Positions 40,846-49,510 of a stretch of 64,000 nucleotides of DNA are shown here, in pieces. This DNA is from Dyella_A ginsengisoli. Lineage in GTDB: Bacteria > Pseudomonadota > Gammaproteobacteria > Xanthomonadales > Rhodanobacteraceae. Location of the stretch: NCBI RefSeq assembly GCF_044904665.1, contig NZ_JADIKM010000005.1:62001-126000 (forward strand). Direction: 5' to 3'. The notes below the pieces were generated by a model. The model was not told the DNA's origin, did not search any database, and worked only from the letters and a program-made list of their open reading frames with translations. Numbering within the stretch: position 1 is the stretch's first letter; each line of letters begins with the position of its first letter. The position numbers and the translations under genes are program-made.

Positions 40846-42045
40846 ATGGACCCGCCGATGATCATCCGCTCGCTGCTCGACACCGACCTGTACAAGTTCT
40901 CGATGATGCAGGTGGTGCTGCACCAGTACCCGGGCGCGGAGGTGGAGTACCGCTTCAAGTGTCGCAATCCGGGCGTGGACCTCGTGCCGTACATCGACGA
41001 GATCCGTGGCGAGCTGGAGCAGCTGTGCACGCTGCGCTTCACCGCCGACGAGCTGGATTACCTGCGCAGCTGGCGCTACATCAAGAGCGATTTCGTCGAC
41101 TTTCTCGGCCTGTTCCAGCTCAACGCCAAGTATGTGGAAATCACCCCTTCGGATCGGGCCAACGGCGAGATCGAGATCCGCATCCGCGGGCCGTGGCTGC
41201 ACACGATCCTGTTCGAGGTGCCGCTGCTGGCGATCGTCAACGAGGTGTACTTCCGCAATACCCAGCCGCAGCTCGATCTGTCGGTGGGACGCGAGCGCCT
41301 GGCCGCCAAGATCGCCCTGCTGCGCGAGACGCCCGGCTACGCCGACTGCCGCATCGCCGACTACGGCACCCGCCGGCGGTTCTCGCGCGCCTGGCACGAG
41401 GAGGTGGTCACGACCTTGCGCGACCAGTTGGGTCCGCAGCTGGCCGGCACCAGCAACGTGGCGCTGGCAAAGCAGCTCGGCCTGACGCCGCTGGGCACGC
41501 TGGCGCACGAATACCTGCAGGCGCATCAGGCGCTGGGACCACGCCTGCGCGATTCGCAGGTGGCCGCGCTGGAAGCGTGGGCGCGCGAATACCGCGGCGA
41601 CCTTGGCATCGCGCTGTCCGACGTGTACGGCCTCAACGCGTTCCTGCGCGATTTCGACATGTACTTCTGCAAGCTGTTCGACGGCACCCGCCACGACTCG
41701 GGCGACCCGTTCGCCTGGGGCGAGCGGGTGCTGGCGCATTACCGCGCCAACCGGGTCGACCCGCGCAGCAAGATCCTGGTGTTCAGCGACGGGCTGGACA
41801 TCCCGCAGGTGATGAAGCTGTACGCGCACTTCCAGGGGCGCTGCCAGCTTGCCTTCGGCGTGGGCACCAACCTCACCAACGACGTGGGCCCGATGCCGCT
41901 GCAGATCGTGATCAAGATGGTCCGCTGCAACGGCCAGCCGGTGGCCAAGCTCAGTGACAGCCCCGGCAAGAACATGTGCGATGACGCCGCCTATGTGGCC
42001 TATCTGCGGCAGGTGTTCGAGATCCCGGCCGAGGCCGGCGGTTGA
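40846..42045 (+). CDS. pncB: nicotinate phosphoribosyltransferase
   Basis: 399 aa. 'SLLDTDLYKFSMMQVVLHQ', 'FRFHVGTRR'-like 'IADYGTRRRFSR', 'AGTSNVALAKQLGLTPLGTLAHE' and 'RHDSGDPFAWGE' are PncB signatures. It makes nicotinate mononucleotide from nicotinate, the NAD salvage entry step. ATG 40846 or 40858 both fit; neither has a strong ribosome site. It stands alone after a terminator. Confidence 0.96.
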   Translation: MDPPMIIRSLLDTDLYKFSMMQVVLHQYPGAEVEYRFKCRNPGVDLVPYIDEIRGELEQLCTLRFTADELDYLRSWRYIKSDFVDFLGLFQLNAKYVEITPSDRANGEIEIRIRGPWLHTILFEVPLLAIVNEVYFRNTQPQLDLSVGRERLAAKIALLRETPGYADCRIADYGTRRRFSRAWHEEVVTTLRDQLGPQLAGTSNVALAKQLGLTPLGTLAHEYLQAHQALGPRLRDSQVAALEAWAREYRGDLGIALSDVYGLNAFLRDFDMYFCKLFDGTRHDSGDPFAWGERVLAHYRANRVDPRSKILVFSDGLDIPQVMKLYAHFQGRCQLAFGVGTNLTNDVGPMPLQIVIKMVRCNGQPVAKLSDSPGKNMCDDAAYVAYLRQVFEIPAEAGG

Positions 42046-42155
42046 GTCCGCGACGGGGCGGTGTGCGTATCCTGTCGGTCGGCGCGCTTCAGCGCCGGCC
42101 AGGCGAGCACTAGCAGCGAGACGACGCACGCGAGGGCGGAAATGATCAGGGGCAT
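42000..42155 (-). CDS. possible small membrane protein
   Basis: 51 codons starting ATG 42155, with a single hydrophobic stretch (M-P-L-I-I-S-A-L-A-C-V-V-S-L-L-V-L-A-W) followed by a positively charged tail. It overlaps the end of pncB by 46 nt and has no ribosome site. Membrane proteins this small are hard to tell from chance. Confidence 0.25.
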   Translation of the reverse strand: MPLIISALACVVSLLVLAWPALKRADRQDTHTAPSRTQPPASAGISNTCRR

Positions 42156-42280
42156 GGGCGCAGGACCGGTGGCCAGGCACCCACCATAGCCGGCGTCGAA
42201 CGGACGGCCATACGGCGATTTCTCATAACCATATGCCGGCGGCCGCATCCGCGACCCGCCAGCCACACGAGGGACAGGAC

Positions 42281-42763
42281 ATGACCGATATCTACGACTT
42301 CACCGCCCGCGACATCGACGGCAACGAGCGTTCGCTGGGCGAGTTCCGCGGCAAGACGCTGCTGGTAGTCAACGTGGCTTCCAAGTGCGGATTCACGCCG
42401 CAGTACACCGGGCTGGAAAAGCTGTGGCGCGAGATGCGCGATCGGGGCGTGGTGGTGCTGGGTTTTCCCTGCGACCAGTTCGGTCACCAGGAGCCGGGCG
42501 ACGAGGCCGAGATACGCAACTTCTGCAGCACGCGCTACGAGGTGAGCTTCCCGATGTTCGCCAAGATCGAGGTGAACGGCGCCGGTGCGCATCCGCTGTA
42601 CCAGTGGCTGAAGAGCGAGGGCAAGGGGATTCTCGGCAGCGAGGCGATCAAGTGGAACTTCACCAAGTTCCTGGTCGATGCCCAGGGCCAGGTGGTGAAG
42701 CGCTACGCGCCGACCGACACGCCCGAGAAGATCGGCCGCGAGATCGCCGCGCAGCTCGGCTGA
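42281..42763 (+). CDS. glutathione peroxidase family protein
   Basis: 160 aa. 'VNVASKCGFTPQYTGLEKL' holds the active cysteine, 'GFPCDQFGHQEPG' the second motif and 'IKWNFTKFLVD' the Trp/Asn. Cys-type members use thioredoxin rather than glutathione. ATG 42281 is preceded by GAGGGACAGGAC. It converges with the PBP4 gene. Confidence 0.95.
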   Translation: MTDIYDFTARDIDGNERSLGEFRGKTLLVVNVASKCGFTPQYTGLEKLWREMRDRGVVVLGFPCDQFGHQEPGDEAEIRNFCSTRYEVSFPMFAKIEVNGAGAHPLYQWLKSEGKGILGSEAIKWNFTKFLVDAQGQVVKRYAPTDTPEKIGREIAAQLG

Positions 42764-42772
42764 TCGCGCCGC

Positions 42773-44305
42773 TCAGGGCCGGGCGGTGTCGCTCGCCAGC
42801 CGTTCGGCGATGGCGTCGAGCTCGTGGCTGGCCGGCGGATCGCCTGCGGCCGGCTCGTAGTTGTTGAGCAGGATCGCGAAGGCCAGGTGCTGGCCCGTTG
42901 CGCTGGTGACGTAGCCGGCCAGTGCGTGCACGTAGGTCATCGAGCCGGTCTTGGCCTGCACGTTGCCGGCTGCCGGCGTGCCGCGCATGCGGCCGATCAA
43001 CGAGCCGTCCACGCCGGCCAGCGGCAGCATGTCGCGCAGGCTCGCCGCATAGGGCTGCACCGCGAGGTATTGCAGCAGCCGCACCATCGCCGAGGCGGTC
43101 ACCAGGTTCTGACGCGACAGGCCGCTGCCCTCCTCCAGTCGCGCGTCGGCGGGCTGAATGCCGATGCGGTCGAGCAGCTCGCGCAGCGCGCGCAGGCCCC
43201 AGACTTCGGTGCTGGTGAAGCCGGTGGGGGGCGCGTCCGACTGCATGGCCAGCGTCTGCGCCTGCACGCCTGCCATCAGCAGCAGGTTCTGCAGATAGAG
43301 GTTCTGCGAGCGCTTCAGGCCGCTGCGCAGGATCTCGCCCAGCGGCGGCGAGGCGATCTCGCCGACCAGGGTGGCGCCAGCGGTGAGGGCGGTGTCGTCC
43401 TGCGGCCAGTGCACTATGCGCACCCGGCCATCGAGCCTGACGCCGTGGCGGGCGAGCGCTTCGCGCAATTGCTCGGCGGCGACGCGTGCCGGGTCGCTCA
43501 TCGCCACGCGCAAGCGCCGTGGCGCGCTGCCGGCCGGCAGACTGCCGAAGGCGTACAGCGTGTCGCTGCCCGGTGCCCGGTAGAGATTGAGGTCGCTGGC
43601 GCTGCTCGCCGGACCGGTCATCAGGCGGCTGTCGATGGCGGGAATCGCCAGCGGCGGATCCATCGCGACGTCGGCGGCGCGACCGGCGTGCGCGGCCGGT
43701 GTGAGGGTGAGCCAGCCGCTGTTCTCGTCCACGCTCAGCGCCGCCGCGGGCGCGGCGAAGGCACCGAGCAGATCGCCCACTTCCCAGCCCGAGCCGATCG
43801 GCGGGCCGGCGAAATACGTGTCGTCAGCGACCAGGTCGCCGTGCACGCGACGGATGCCGTGCGCCGGCAATTGTGCGGCGAGCCGATCGGCCCAGTCCGG
43901 ACTGGCCGAAGTGCCCAGCGTGGGATCGCCCATGCCGTACAGCACCAGCGGTCCGTCCAGCCGGCCGCGGCGGATCGGTCCCTTGGCCAGCAGCCGGGTC
44001 GCGGTGTGCTGGTCGGCGCCCAGGCGATCCAGCGTCAGCGCGGCGGTAAACAGCTTGGCGGTGGAGGCCGGTTCGAGCAGCCGGTCGGCATCGTGGGCGT
44101 AGAGCGTCTGCCCGCTGTCCAGCGACACCACCTTGATGCCCCAGCTGGCGGCGGCGAAGCGCGGCGAGCGGATCAGCGCATCGATGGACGATGCGATCGA
44201 GGCGTTTGGCGTAACGGCGGTGGGCGACGCCGATGCGGCGCGCGAAACCGGTGTGATGGCGAGGGCGATGACGAGCGCGGCGGCCCGGGAAATGAGTCGG
44301 TGCAT
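42773..44305 (-). CDS. dacB: D-alanyl-D-alanine carboxypeptidase/endopeptidase (PBP4)
   Basis: 510 aa. Signal peptide (about residues 1-25). Active motifs are S81-T-A-K84, a mid S-Q-N in 'LKRSQNLYLQN' and K-T-G-S near the C-terminus; the large domain-II insertion of class C PBPs lies between. It trims and cuts peptidoglycan cross-links in the periplasm. It ends 9 nt from the glutathione peroxidase stop. ATG 44305. Confidence 0.94.
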   Translation of the reverse strand: MHRLISRAAALVIALAITPVSRAASASPTAVTPNASIASSIDALIRSPRFAAASWGIKVVSLDSGQTLYAHDADRLLEPASTAKLFTAALTLDRLGADQHTATRLLAKGPIRRGRLDGPLVLYGMGDPTLGTSASPDWADRLAAQLPAHGIRRVHGDLVADDTYFAGPPIGSGWEVGDLLGAFAAPAAALSVDENSGWLTLTPAAHAGRAADVAMDPPLAIPAIDSRLMTGPASSASDLNLYRAPGSDTLYAFGSLPAGSAPRRLRVAMSDPARVAAEQLREALARHGVRLDGRVRIVHWPQDDTALTAGATLVGEIASPPLGEILRSGLKRSQNLYLQNLLLMAGVQAQTLAMQSDAPPTGFTSTEVWGLRALRELLDRIGIQPADARLEEGSGLSRQNLVTASAMVRLLQYLAVQPYAASLRDMLPLAGVDGSLIGRMRGTPAAGNVQAKTGSMTYVHALAGYVTSATGQHLAFAILLNNYEPAAGDPPASHELDAIAERLASDTARP

Positions 44306-44424
44306 GGCTTGCAGTATGGCGACAAGGGCCGCGCCGTGCAGGTCGAAAAGGGTCGATCTGTTAGGCTTGGATCTTCGTGCCGGCTTGCCGCCGGCGGTTT
44401 TGCACCTACGACGCGAGACTCTTC

Positions 44425-44907
44425 ATGCAGATTGCCGACCACACCGTTGTTTCCTTCCACTACACGCTGACCGACGACCAGGGCACCGTGATCGACAGCT
44501 CCGCCGGGCGCGAGCCGCTCACCTACATGCATGGCACCGGCCAGATCGTGCCGGGGCTGGAGAAGGTGATGGCCGGTCGCGTGGCGGGCGATCAGTTCAA
44601 GGTCGACGTGGCGCCGGCCGAAGGCTACGGCGAGCGCCATGCCGAGCTGGAGCAGCAGGTGCCGCGCGAGGCCTTCCAGGGCGTGGACGACATCCAGCCC
44701 GGGATGCAGTTCCAGGGCCGCGGTCCGCAGGGCGTGATCAACGTGACCGTCACCAAGATCGAGGACGGTGTGGTGCACATCGACGGCAACCACCCGCTCG
44801 CCGGCCAGACGCTGCACTTCGACGTGGAAGTGACCGACGTGCGCCAGGCCACCGAGGAAGAAACCGCGCACGGCCACGTGCACGGCCCGGGCGGCCACCA
44901 TCACTGA
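44425..44907 (+). CDS. SlyD-type FKBP peptidyl-prolyl isomerase
   Basis: 160 aa. FKBP core in two halves around an IF (insert-in-flap) domain: 'VVSFHYTLTDDQG', 'YMHGTGQIVPGLEKVMAG', 'DVAPAEGYGERHAELEQ' and 'DGNHPLAGQTLHFDVEV'. The end is His-rich (HGHVHGPGGHHH), as in nickel-binding SlyD. It folds proline peptides and may bind metal for delivery. ATG 44425 follows a 119-nt gap from divergent dacB. Confidence 0.94.
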   Translation: MQIADHTVVSFHYTLTDDQGTVIDSSAGREPLTYMHGTGQIVPGLEKVMAGRVAGDQFKVDVAPAEGYGERHAELEQQVPREAFQGVDDIQPGMQFQGRGPQGVINVTVTKIEDGVVHIDGNHPLAGQTLHFDVEVTDVRQATEEETAHGHVHGPGGHHH

Positions 44908-44946
44908 GGCCGCCTGCCGCCGCTGCCCGCGTCGAACCCGGGTACG

Positions 44947-44974
44947 AAAAACGCCGCCGTGAGGCGGCGTTTTT
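44947..44974. terminator. bidirectional intrinsic terminator
   Basis: AAAAACGCCGCC-GTGA-GGCGGCGTTTTT between the convergent SlyD and pldA genes. The T-runs on both strands allow termination in both directions. Confidence 0.85.
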
Positions 44975-44991
44975 CGTGGCGGCGGCGAAGC

Positions 44992-46083
44992 TCAGTACCA
45001 GTCGAGCAGCGACACGCCCACGCCCAGGTAGGTGGCGTTGTGGTTGTAGTCGATCAGGCTCTCGCCGTAGCCCTTGAACAGCTCCATGTAACCGCGCAGG
45101 TTGCCGCCCACCGGAAAGCTCCAGGTGAACTGGCCGGCGCCGTGGCTCTGGCTGCCGCCGCGCAGCGAGTGGCGCAGCATCAGGCCGAATTCCTGGCCGT
45201 TCCACTCGTGCACGATCTGCATTTCGCCGCGGCCCATGTAGTTGCTGATGTCCGGGTTGTCGTCGGTGCCGCGGCTTTCCGGGATGCGCCACCACGGACG
45301 CAGCATCACGGTCCAGCCGTTGCGCTCGAAGCCGACGTCGGCGATCACCCGGTTCCAGCTGCGCGACAGCGGGTTGGAGCGGCCGTTGGACTGGTGGTTC
45401 AGGCCGATGCCGAGCAGTCGGCCTTGCCAGCCGAGCACGTCGTAGTGCGTGCTGAACACCAGCATCGCCTCGGGCTCGTAGTTGGTTTCGCGGAACGGGC
45501 GCGACAGCTTCGAGTTGTAGACCTGCCAGCGCGAGGACTGGGTGTAGCCGATCCACAGGTCGCCGCCGGCATCGCCGAACACGTCCTGGACCGCTTTTGT
45601 CTTCAGGCTCAACTGGACCTTCAATTCGGCGTTCTGCAACTGCTGCGCGGTCGGTACCGTGTTGTCGGGGTTGGGGCTGGTGGGGAGTTCGTTCTGGTTG
45701 CTGGTGGCGAATACCGGCAGCACGTACACCGGCTTGTAGCCACGGATGTTGAAGGTGCCGAGCTTGGCCTCTGGCGACAGCTCCCAGCGCGAGTCGAGCA
45801 GGGACAGCGGCGCGGAGACGGCGTCGTTGCCGCCGGAGTCCTTGCCGGTGTCGCGGGCGAACAGCTCCACGTCCGCCGGGCTCGCGCGCTTCTGCGCCAC
45901 CGGCAGGTTCACCCGGCCGGTGGCGCGGTCGTAGCAGGCCAGGCGCTGGGCGTCGCTTTCGATCGCGGTGCAGCCGCGGATGTCCATCGGATCGGGGTTC
46001 TGCGCCCGTGCCGGCAGTGCGTGGAGCGCGGCCGAGGCGGTCAGCGCGAACGCAAGGGAACGGGAAAAGCGGGGGGTCTTCAT
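44992..46083 (-). CDS. pldA: outer-membrane phospholipase A1
   Basis: 363 aa. Signal peptide to about residue 27. The active site 'GLNHQSNGRSNPLSRSWNR' carries H230 and S232, with N244 twelve residues later, matching the OMPLA triad spacing. A 12-strand barrel is expected. It hydrolyses outer-membrane phospholipids in a calcium-dependent, dimeric form. The N-terminal ~100 residues are extra relative to enterobacterial OMPLA and contain two cysteines. ATG 46083; an EF-hand gene lies 91 nt upstream. Confidence 0.93.
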   Translation of the reverse strand: MKTPRFSRSLAFALTASAALHALPARAQNPDPMDIRGCTAIESDAQRLACYDRATGRVNLPVAQKRASPADVELFARDTGKDSGGNDAVSAPLSLLDSRWELSPEAKLGTFNIRGYKPVYVLPVFATSNQNELPTSPNPDNTVPTAQQLQNAELKVQLSLKTKAVQDVFGDAGGDLWIGYTQSSRWQVYNSKLSRPFRETNYEPEAMLVFSTHYDVLGWQGRLLGIGLNHQSNGRSNPLSRSWNRVIADVGFERNGWTVMLRPWWRIPESRGTDDNPDISNYMGRGEMQIVHEWNGQEFGLMLRHSLRGGSQSHGAGQFTWSFPVGGNLRGYMELFKGYGESLIDYNHNATYLGVGVSLLDWY

Positions 46084-46174
46084 GACAAGGAGCCTGGGTG
46101 GAGGGGCACAAGCGGCACGGTGACACGAAGAGGCCGGCCGCACACGCATGCGGCCGGCCTCGATGCGCAAAACG

Positions 46175-46564
46175 TTACCGCTGTTTGGACCAGCGCGCGT
46201 ATTCGGCGGCGCTGATGCGGTGGTCGCGGTTGCTGTCGGCGTAGTCGAAATCGTTGGCGAGCGGCGGATAGGCGTTGGCCTGGTCGGTGCTGATGAACTT
46301 GCCGCCGCCGGAGAGTTGCTCGAACGCGGGCGCGGCCATGGTCGGTGCCGGTGGCGGCAGTGCGCTGCGCACGGTCACTTCGCCCTGCGGGGTTTGGAAT
46401 ACCGCCTGGGTCTGCGTCGCGGGAGACGGCGCCATCGCCGGTTCGGCCGGTGTCGCCGGTGGGGCAGTGGGTGGGGAAGGCGCGGCTTGTCGGGCCAGGG
46501 TTTGGCCGGCGACCAGCAAGGCACCAGCTCCCATCAGGGAGATCCAGGGTGTGCGCAATTTCAT
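46175..46564 (-). CDS. secreted single EF-hand protein
   Basis: 129 aa. A signal peptide (about 1-25, ending ARQ) and a long Pro/Ala-rich linker precede one EF-hand near the C-terminus ('DYADSNRDHRISAAEYARW', with D, D, N, D, R, E in the loop positions). It should bind calcium in the periplasm. Gene order (EF-hand then pldA, same strand, 91 nt apart) suggests a link with the calcium-dependent phospholipase, inferred only. Confidence 0.78.
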   Translation of the reverse strand: MKLRTPWISLMGAGALLVAGQTLARQAAPSPPTAPPATPAEPAMAPSPATQTQAVFQTPQGEVTVRSALPPPAPTMAAPAFEQLSGGGKFISTDQANAYPPLANDFDYADSNRDHRISAAEYARWSKQR

Positions 46565-46666
46565 GATCGATACTCCATGCCAGAATCGTGGGGGAGGGGC
46601 GCATCGCGTGAAGCCCGCCCAGGCGGTCGCGCGATGCACCGCGGCACGCTAGCAAAGAGAGTGTCA

Positions 46667-47944
46667 ATGCCGGCTCAACCTGTTGCTGTGTCATCCGCCG
46701 CGTCCGCGGCCGATCGTCCGCTTACGCTCATACAGGCGCGCTGCCTGCAACTGCATGCGCAATGCCTGCTGCAGCCGCCACGGCGGTGCGCCCGTCCGGC
46801 CGATCTGGCCGCGATGGTGACGCGCATGCGCCTGCTGCAGATCGACACCATCCACGTCGTGGCGCGCAGCCCGTACCTGGTGCTGCACGCGCGGCTGGGC
46901 GATTACCCACCGGAGTGGCTGGAGCAGGCGCTGGCACAGGGCGAACTGGCCGAATGCTGGGCCCACGAGGCCTGCTTCGTGCCGTCGGGCGACTATGCGC
47001 TGCACGATGCCTGGCGCCACCAGCGCGGACACCACTGGTCGTACCGGCACGCGGCGCGTGTGCACCAGGAGCATCGAGCGGAAATGGACGATCTGCTGGC
47101 GCACATCGCCCGCGAGGGGCCGGTGCGCGCGGCCGACTTCGCCCGCGAGGATCGCGGCGCCGGCGGCTGGTGGGCGTGGAAACCGGAGAAGCGCTGGCTG
47201 GAGGCGTGGTTTGCGCTGGGCGAATTGATGGTGGCCCGCCGCGAACGCTTCCAGCGGGTCTACGACCTGGCGGCGCGGGTGCGCGCGTCGTGGCCGGTGG
47301 CTGCCGACGATGGCGGGCTCGCCACCGAGGCGCTGCGCGAGCGCTTCATCCTCGACACGGTGCGTGCGCTCGGCATCGTGCCGGCGCGCTGGATCGCCGA
47401 TTACTACCGGCTCAAGCCGCAGGTGAGCGATCGCGAACTGGCGTCGCTGGTGGCCTCCGGCCAGCTGCTGGCGGTGGCCGTGCGAGGCTGGAGCGTGCCG
47501 GCCTACGTCCATGCCGACCACGCGCCGGCGCTCGCCAAGGCCCGCGCCGGCCGGCTGCGCGCCACCCATACGGCGCTGCTGTCGCCGTTCGATCCGCTGG
47601 TGTGGGATCGCCAGCGTGCGCAGGGCATGTTCGACTTCGACTATGCGCTGGAGTGCTACACGCCGGCGCCCAAGCGCCGCTACGGCTACTTCGTGTTGCC
47701 CATCCTGCATCGCGGCGCGCTGACAGGACGGCTCGATGCCAAGGCGCATCGTGCGGACGGCGTGTTCGAGGTGAAGGCGCTGTTCTTGGAGGAGGGCGTG
47801 GTGCCCGGCGAGCGGCTGGTCACCGAGCTGGCCCGGGCGCTGCAGGATCTGGCCCACTGGCACGGCACGCCGACGGTGCGCGTCCTGCGGTCCCGGCCGG
47901 CCGGCTTTGCCGGTGCGCTGAGGGCCGCGCTCAAGCGGCGCTGA
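46667..47944 (+). CDS. YcaQ-type winged-helix DNA glycosylase (HTH_42)
   Basis: 425 aa. 'MRLLQIDTIHVVARSPYLVLHARLGDYPPEWLEQAL' (split) with the Q-I-D motif in the catalytic region, 'ECWAHEACFVP' and 'RLDAKAHRADGVFEVKAL' identify the AlkX/YcaQ family that unhooks DNA interstrand cross-links. Start ATG 46667 is used; an alternative ATG 46634 adds 11 residues. It is divergent from the EF-hand gene. Confidence 0.88.
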   Translation: MPAQPVAVSSAASAADRPLTLIQARCLQLHAQCLLQPPRRCARPADLAAMVTRMRLLQIDTIHVVARSPYLVLHARLGDYPPEWLEQALAQGELAECWAHEACFVPSGDYALHDAWRHQRGHHWSYRHAARVHQEHRAEMDDLLAHIAREGPVRAADFAREDRGAGGWWAWKPEKRWLEAWFALGELMVARRERFQRVYDLAARVRASWPVAADDGGLATEALRERFILDTVRALGIVPARWIADYYRLKPQVSDRELASLVASGQLLAVAVRGWSVPAYVHADHAPALAKARAGRLRATHTALLSPFDPLVWDRQRAQGMFDFDYALECYTPAPKRRYGYFVLPILHRGALTGRLDAKAHRADGVFEVKALFLEEGVVPGERLVTELARALQDLAHWHGTPTVRVLRSRPAGFAGALRAALKRR

Positions 47945-47952
47945 AGATCGCT

Positions 47953-48390
47953 TCAGTGCGTGCCGCCGCTGCCGGCGGCTGCCGGATCGGGCGCGCACGC
48001 CTTGCCGTGCAGCGCCTGGCGCAAGGTGCCGGCGAGCGAATTGCAGCGCGCGGCGAGCTGCGGGCGGATCTCCGGCCGCAGTGAATCCCGCAGCAGGCTC
48101 CGGCGCATTTGCTGGTAGTGGGATTCGATCTGGTCCGGTGCATAGATGGCGGCGGTCCGGTGGCAGGCGCGGTAGCTGGCCAGGTAATCGTCGCAGGCCG
48201 GGATGCCGGTGTTCGCTGGGAGCGTGCCCTCGGCCCGCGCCGTGTCGCCGGAGGATGCCTCGCTCGCGGCCGCAGGATGGGCATGCGCGGGGTGCGATGC
48301 GCGGGTGGCGGGCTTTACCGGCTTGTCCGCGCAGCCGCCAAGGAGGATGCAGAGGGCGAGGCCGGCAAGGGCAGGGCGGGGCAGCGGCAT
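47953..48390 (-). CDS. small cysteine-containing lipoprotein
   Basis: 145 aa. Lipobox L-G-G-C20. The middle is Ala/His-rich; the C-terminal half holds 'GIPACDDYLASYRACHRTAA', plus two further cysteines that could pair. It is not a recognised family. It converges on the YcaQ gene, 8 nt apart. Confidence 0.7.
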   Translation of the reverse strand: MPLPRPALAGLALCILLGGCADKPVKPATRASHPAHAHPAAASEASSGDTARAEGTLPANTGIPACDDYLASYRACHRTAAIYAPDQIESHYQQMRRSLLRDSLRPEIRPQLAARCNSLAGTLRQALHGKACAPDPAAAGSGGTH

Positions 48391-48700
48391 GGTGGTGTTC
48401 CTTGGAGCGGGCGCGAATGCCGCGACTAGACTACGCGGCTGGTCAAGAAAACCTGAATGCCGACCGGTCAAGCGGCGCTGATAGGCCGTCAGGCAGGGGC
48501 TGCGGCCATCGCGGAGCTTTCCGACCTGTGGTTATAATTTTCCCGCTGTGTTTGCCGGGGTCACCAGAGTCTTCTGACCCGATGCCGCTGATGCCTATCT
48601 GCTTCATCGCTTCACCCCTAGGATTTCCGCGCATTCCAGTCCCCTCGGCGTCCCTCGTGGTCGCCGGGTTCGATACCAGAAAACCTACGGAGTGACTCCC
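48391..48700. other. promoter and long 5' leader of the first csp gene
   Basis: 310 bp. A perfect TATAAT is at 48533-48538. From there a leader of about 155 nt runs to the csp ATG, with a GGGTC...GACCC stem near 48558. This resembles the long thermosensing 5' UTRs of cspA genes. Confidence 0.55.
48533..48538 (+). promoter_or_regulatory. -10 box of the first csp gene
   Basis: Perfect TATAAT without a clear TTGACA-like -35 in position. Transcription would start near 48545. Confidence 0.5.
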
Positions 48701-48910
48701 ATGTCTGATCGTCAGATCGGTACCGTCAAGTGGTTCAACGACGCCAAGGGCTTCGGCTTCATCAGCCGCGACAATGGCCCGGACGTGTTCGTGCATTTCC
48801 GCGCGATCACCGGCAACGGCTTCAAGAGCCTGCAGGAAGGCCAGCAGGTCAGCTTCAAGGTGGTGCAGGGCCAGAAGGGCCTGCAGGCCGAGGAAGTGAC
48901 CCCGGCCTGA
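48701..48910 (+). CDS. cold-shock protein (CspA family), copy 1
   Basis: 69 aa. RNP motifs K-G-F-G-F-I and V-F-V-H-F are present with the usual five-strand OB-fold pattern; it ends 'KGLQAEEVTP'. It binds single-stranded RNA or DNA and unfolds RNA structures. A long leader precedes it and an intrinsic terminator follows. A near-identical paralogue lies 254 nt on, differing at only a few positions. Confidence 0.96.
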   Translation: MSDRQIGTVKWFNDAKGFGFISRDNGPDVFVHFRAITGNGFKSLQEGQQVSFKVVQGQKGLQAEEVTPA

Positions 48911-48934
48911 TCGGCTCCACGCCATTCTTGACCG

Positions 48935-48964
48935 AAAAGCCGGGCAGCGATGCCCGGCTTTTTT
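48935..48964 (+). terminator. intrinsic terminator of csp copy 1
   Basis: AAAAGCCGGGC-AGCGAT-GCCCGGCTT then T's, starting 25 nt after the stop. Confidence 0.85.
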
Positions 48965-49164
48965 CTTCCGCGCGCGCCGCGCCCGGGCGGCCGGCTTGCG
49001 GACGGCGAAAATCCGCTATGCTTTTTTCACTGTGTCAGCTCCTCGCCCCTGCGGGTCCGTGCCGGCGTCAAGTCCGGTTGAGCCCACCGCGTTGCGCATG
49101 GCCCAGTCGGCCGTCGCCCGGGCGGGTGGCGGACCGGTCACGTCGAGCGTAATCGGAGTGAGTC

Positions 49165-49374
49165 ATGTCGGATCGAGAGATTGGCACCGTCAAATGGTTC
49201 AACGACGCCAAGGGGTTTGGCTTCATCAGCCGTGAGAGCGGCCCGGACGTGTTCGTGCACTTCCGCGCCATTACGGGCTCGGGTTTCAAGAGCCTGAAGG
49301 AAGGGCAGAAGGTGAGCTTCAAGGTGGTGCAGGGCCAGAAGGGCCTGCAGGCCGAGGAAGTCACCCCGGCCTGA
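49165..49374 (+). CDS. cold-shock protein (CspA family), copy 2
   Basis: 69 aa, with the same RNP motifs as copy 1. Differences include Q4/E4, DN/ES before G-P-D and N/S, Q/K changes. The genes are probably a recent tandem duplication but each keeps its own terminator and leader. ATG follows GGAG about 9 nt upstream. Separate expression is likely because a terminator stands between them. Confidence 0.96.
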   Translation: MSDREIGTVKWFNDAKGFGFISRESGPDVFVHFRAITGSGFKSLKEGQKVSFKVVQGQKGLQAEEVTPA

Positions 49375-49397
49375 TCGGCCGCAAGCATGTACTTTGA

Positions 49398-49428
49398 CAG
49401 GAGGCCGGCATCAGTTGCCGGCCTCCTG
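49398..49428 (+). terminator. hairpin after csp copy 2
   Basis: CAGGAGGCCGGC pairs with GCCGGCCTCCTG across a seven-base loop. No T-run follows. Confidence 0.55.
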
Positions 49429-49510
49429 CGCGTGTCCGGCATCCGAGCCGGCGTGGCGCGGCAGCGTCATTTCTCTGCTGGCCTGCGCGCCGGCTTTTCA
49501 TGGAAGCGCG

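Noticed and set aside
42000..42266. Longer start for the small membrane frame beyond 42155
   Set aside because: The upstream extension is not hydrophobic or family-like; only the short form was kept, at low confidence.
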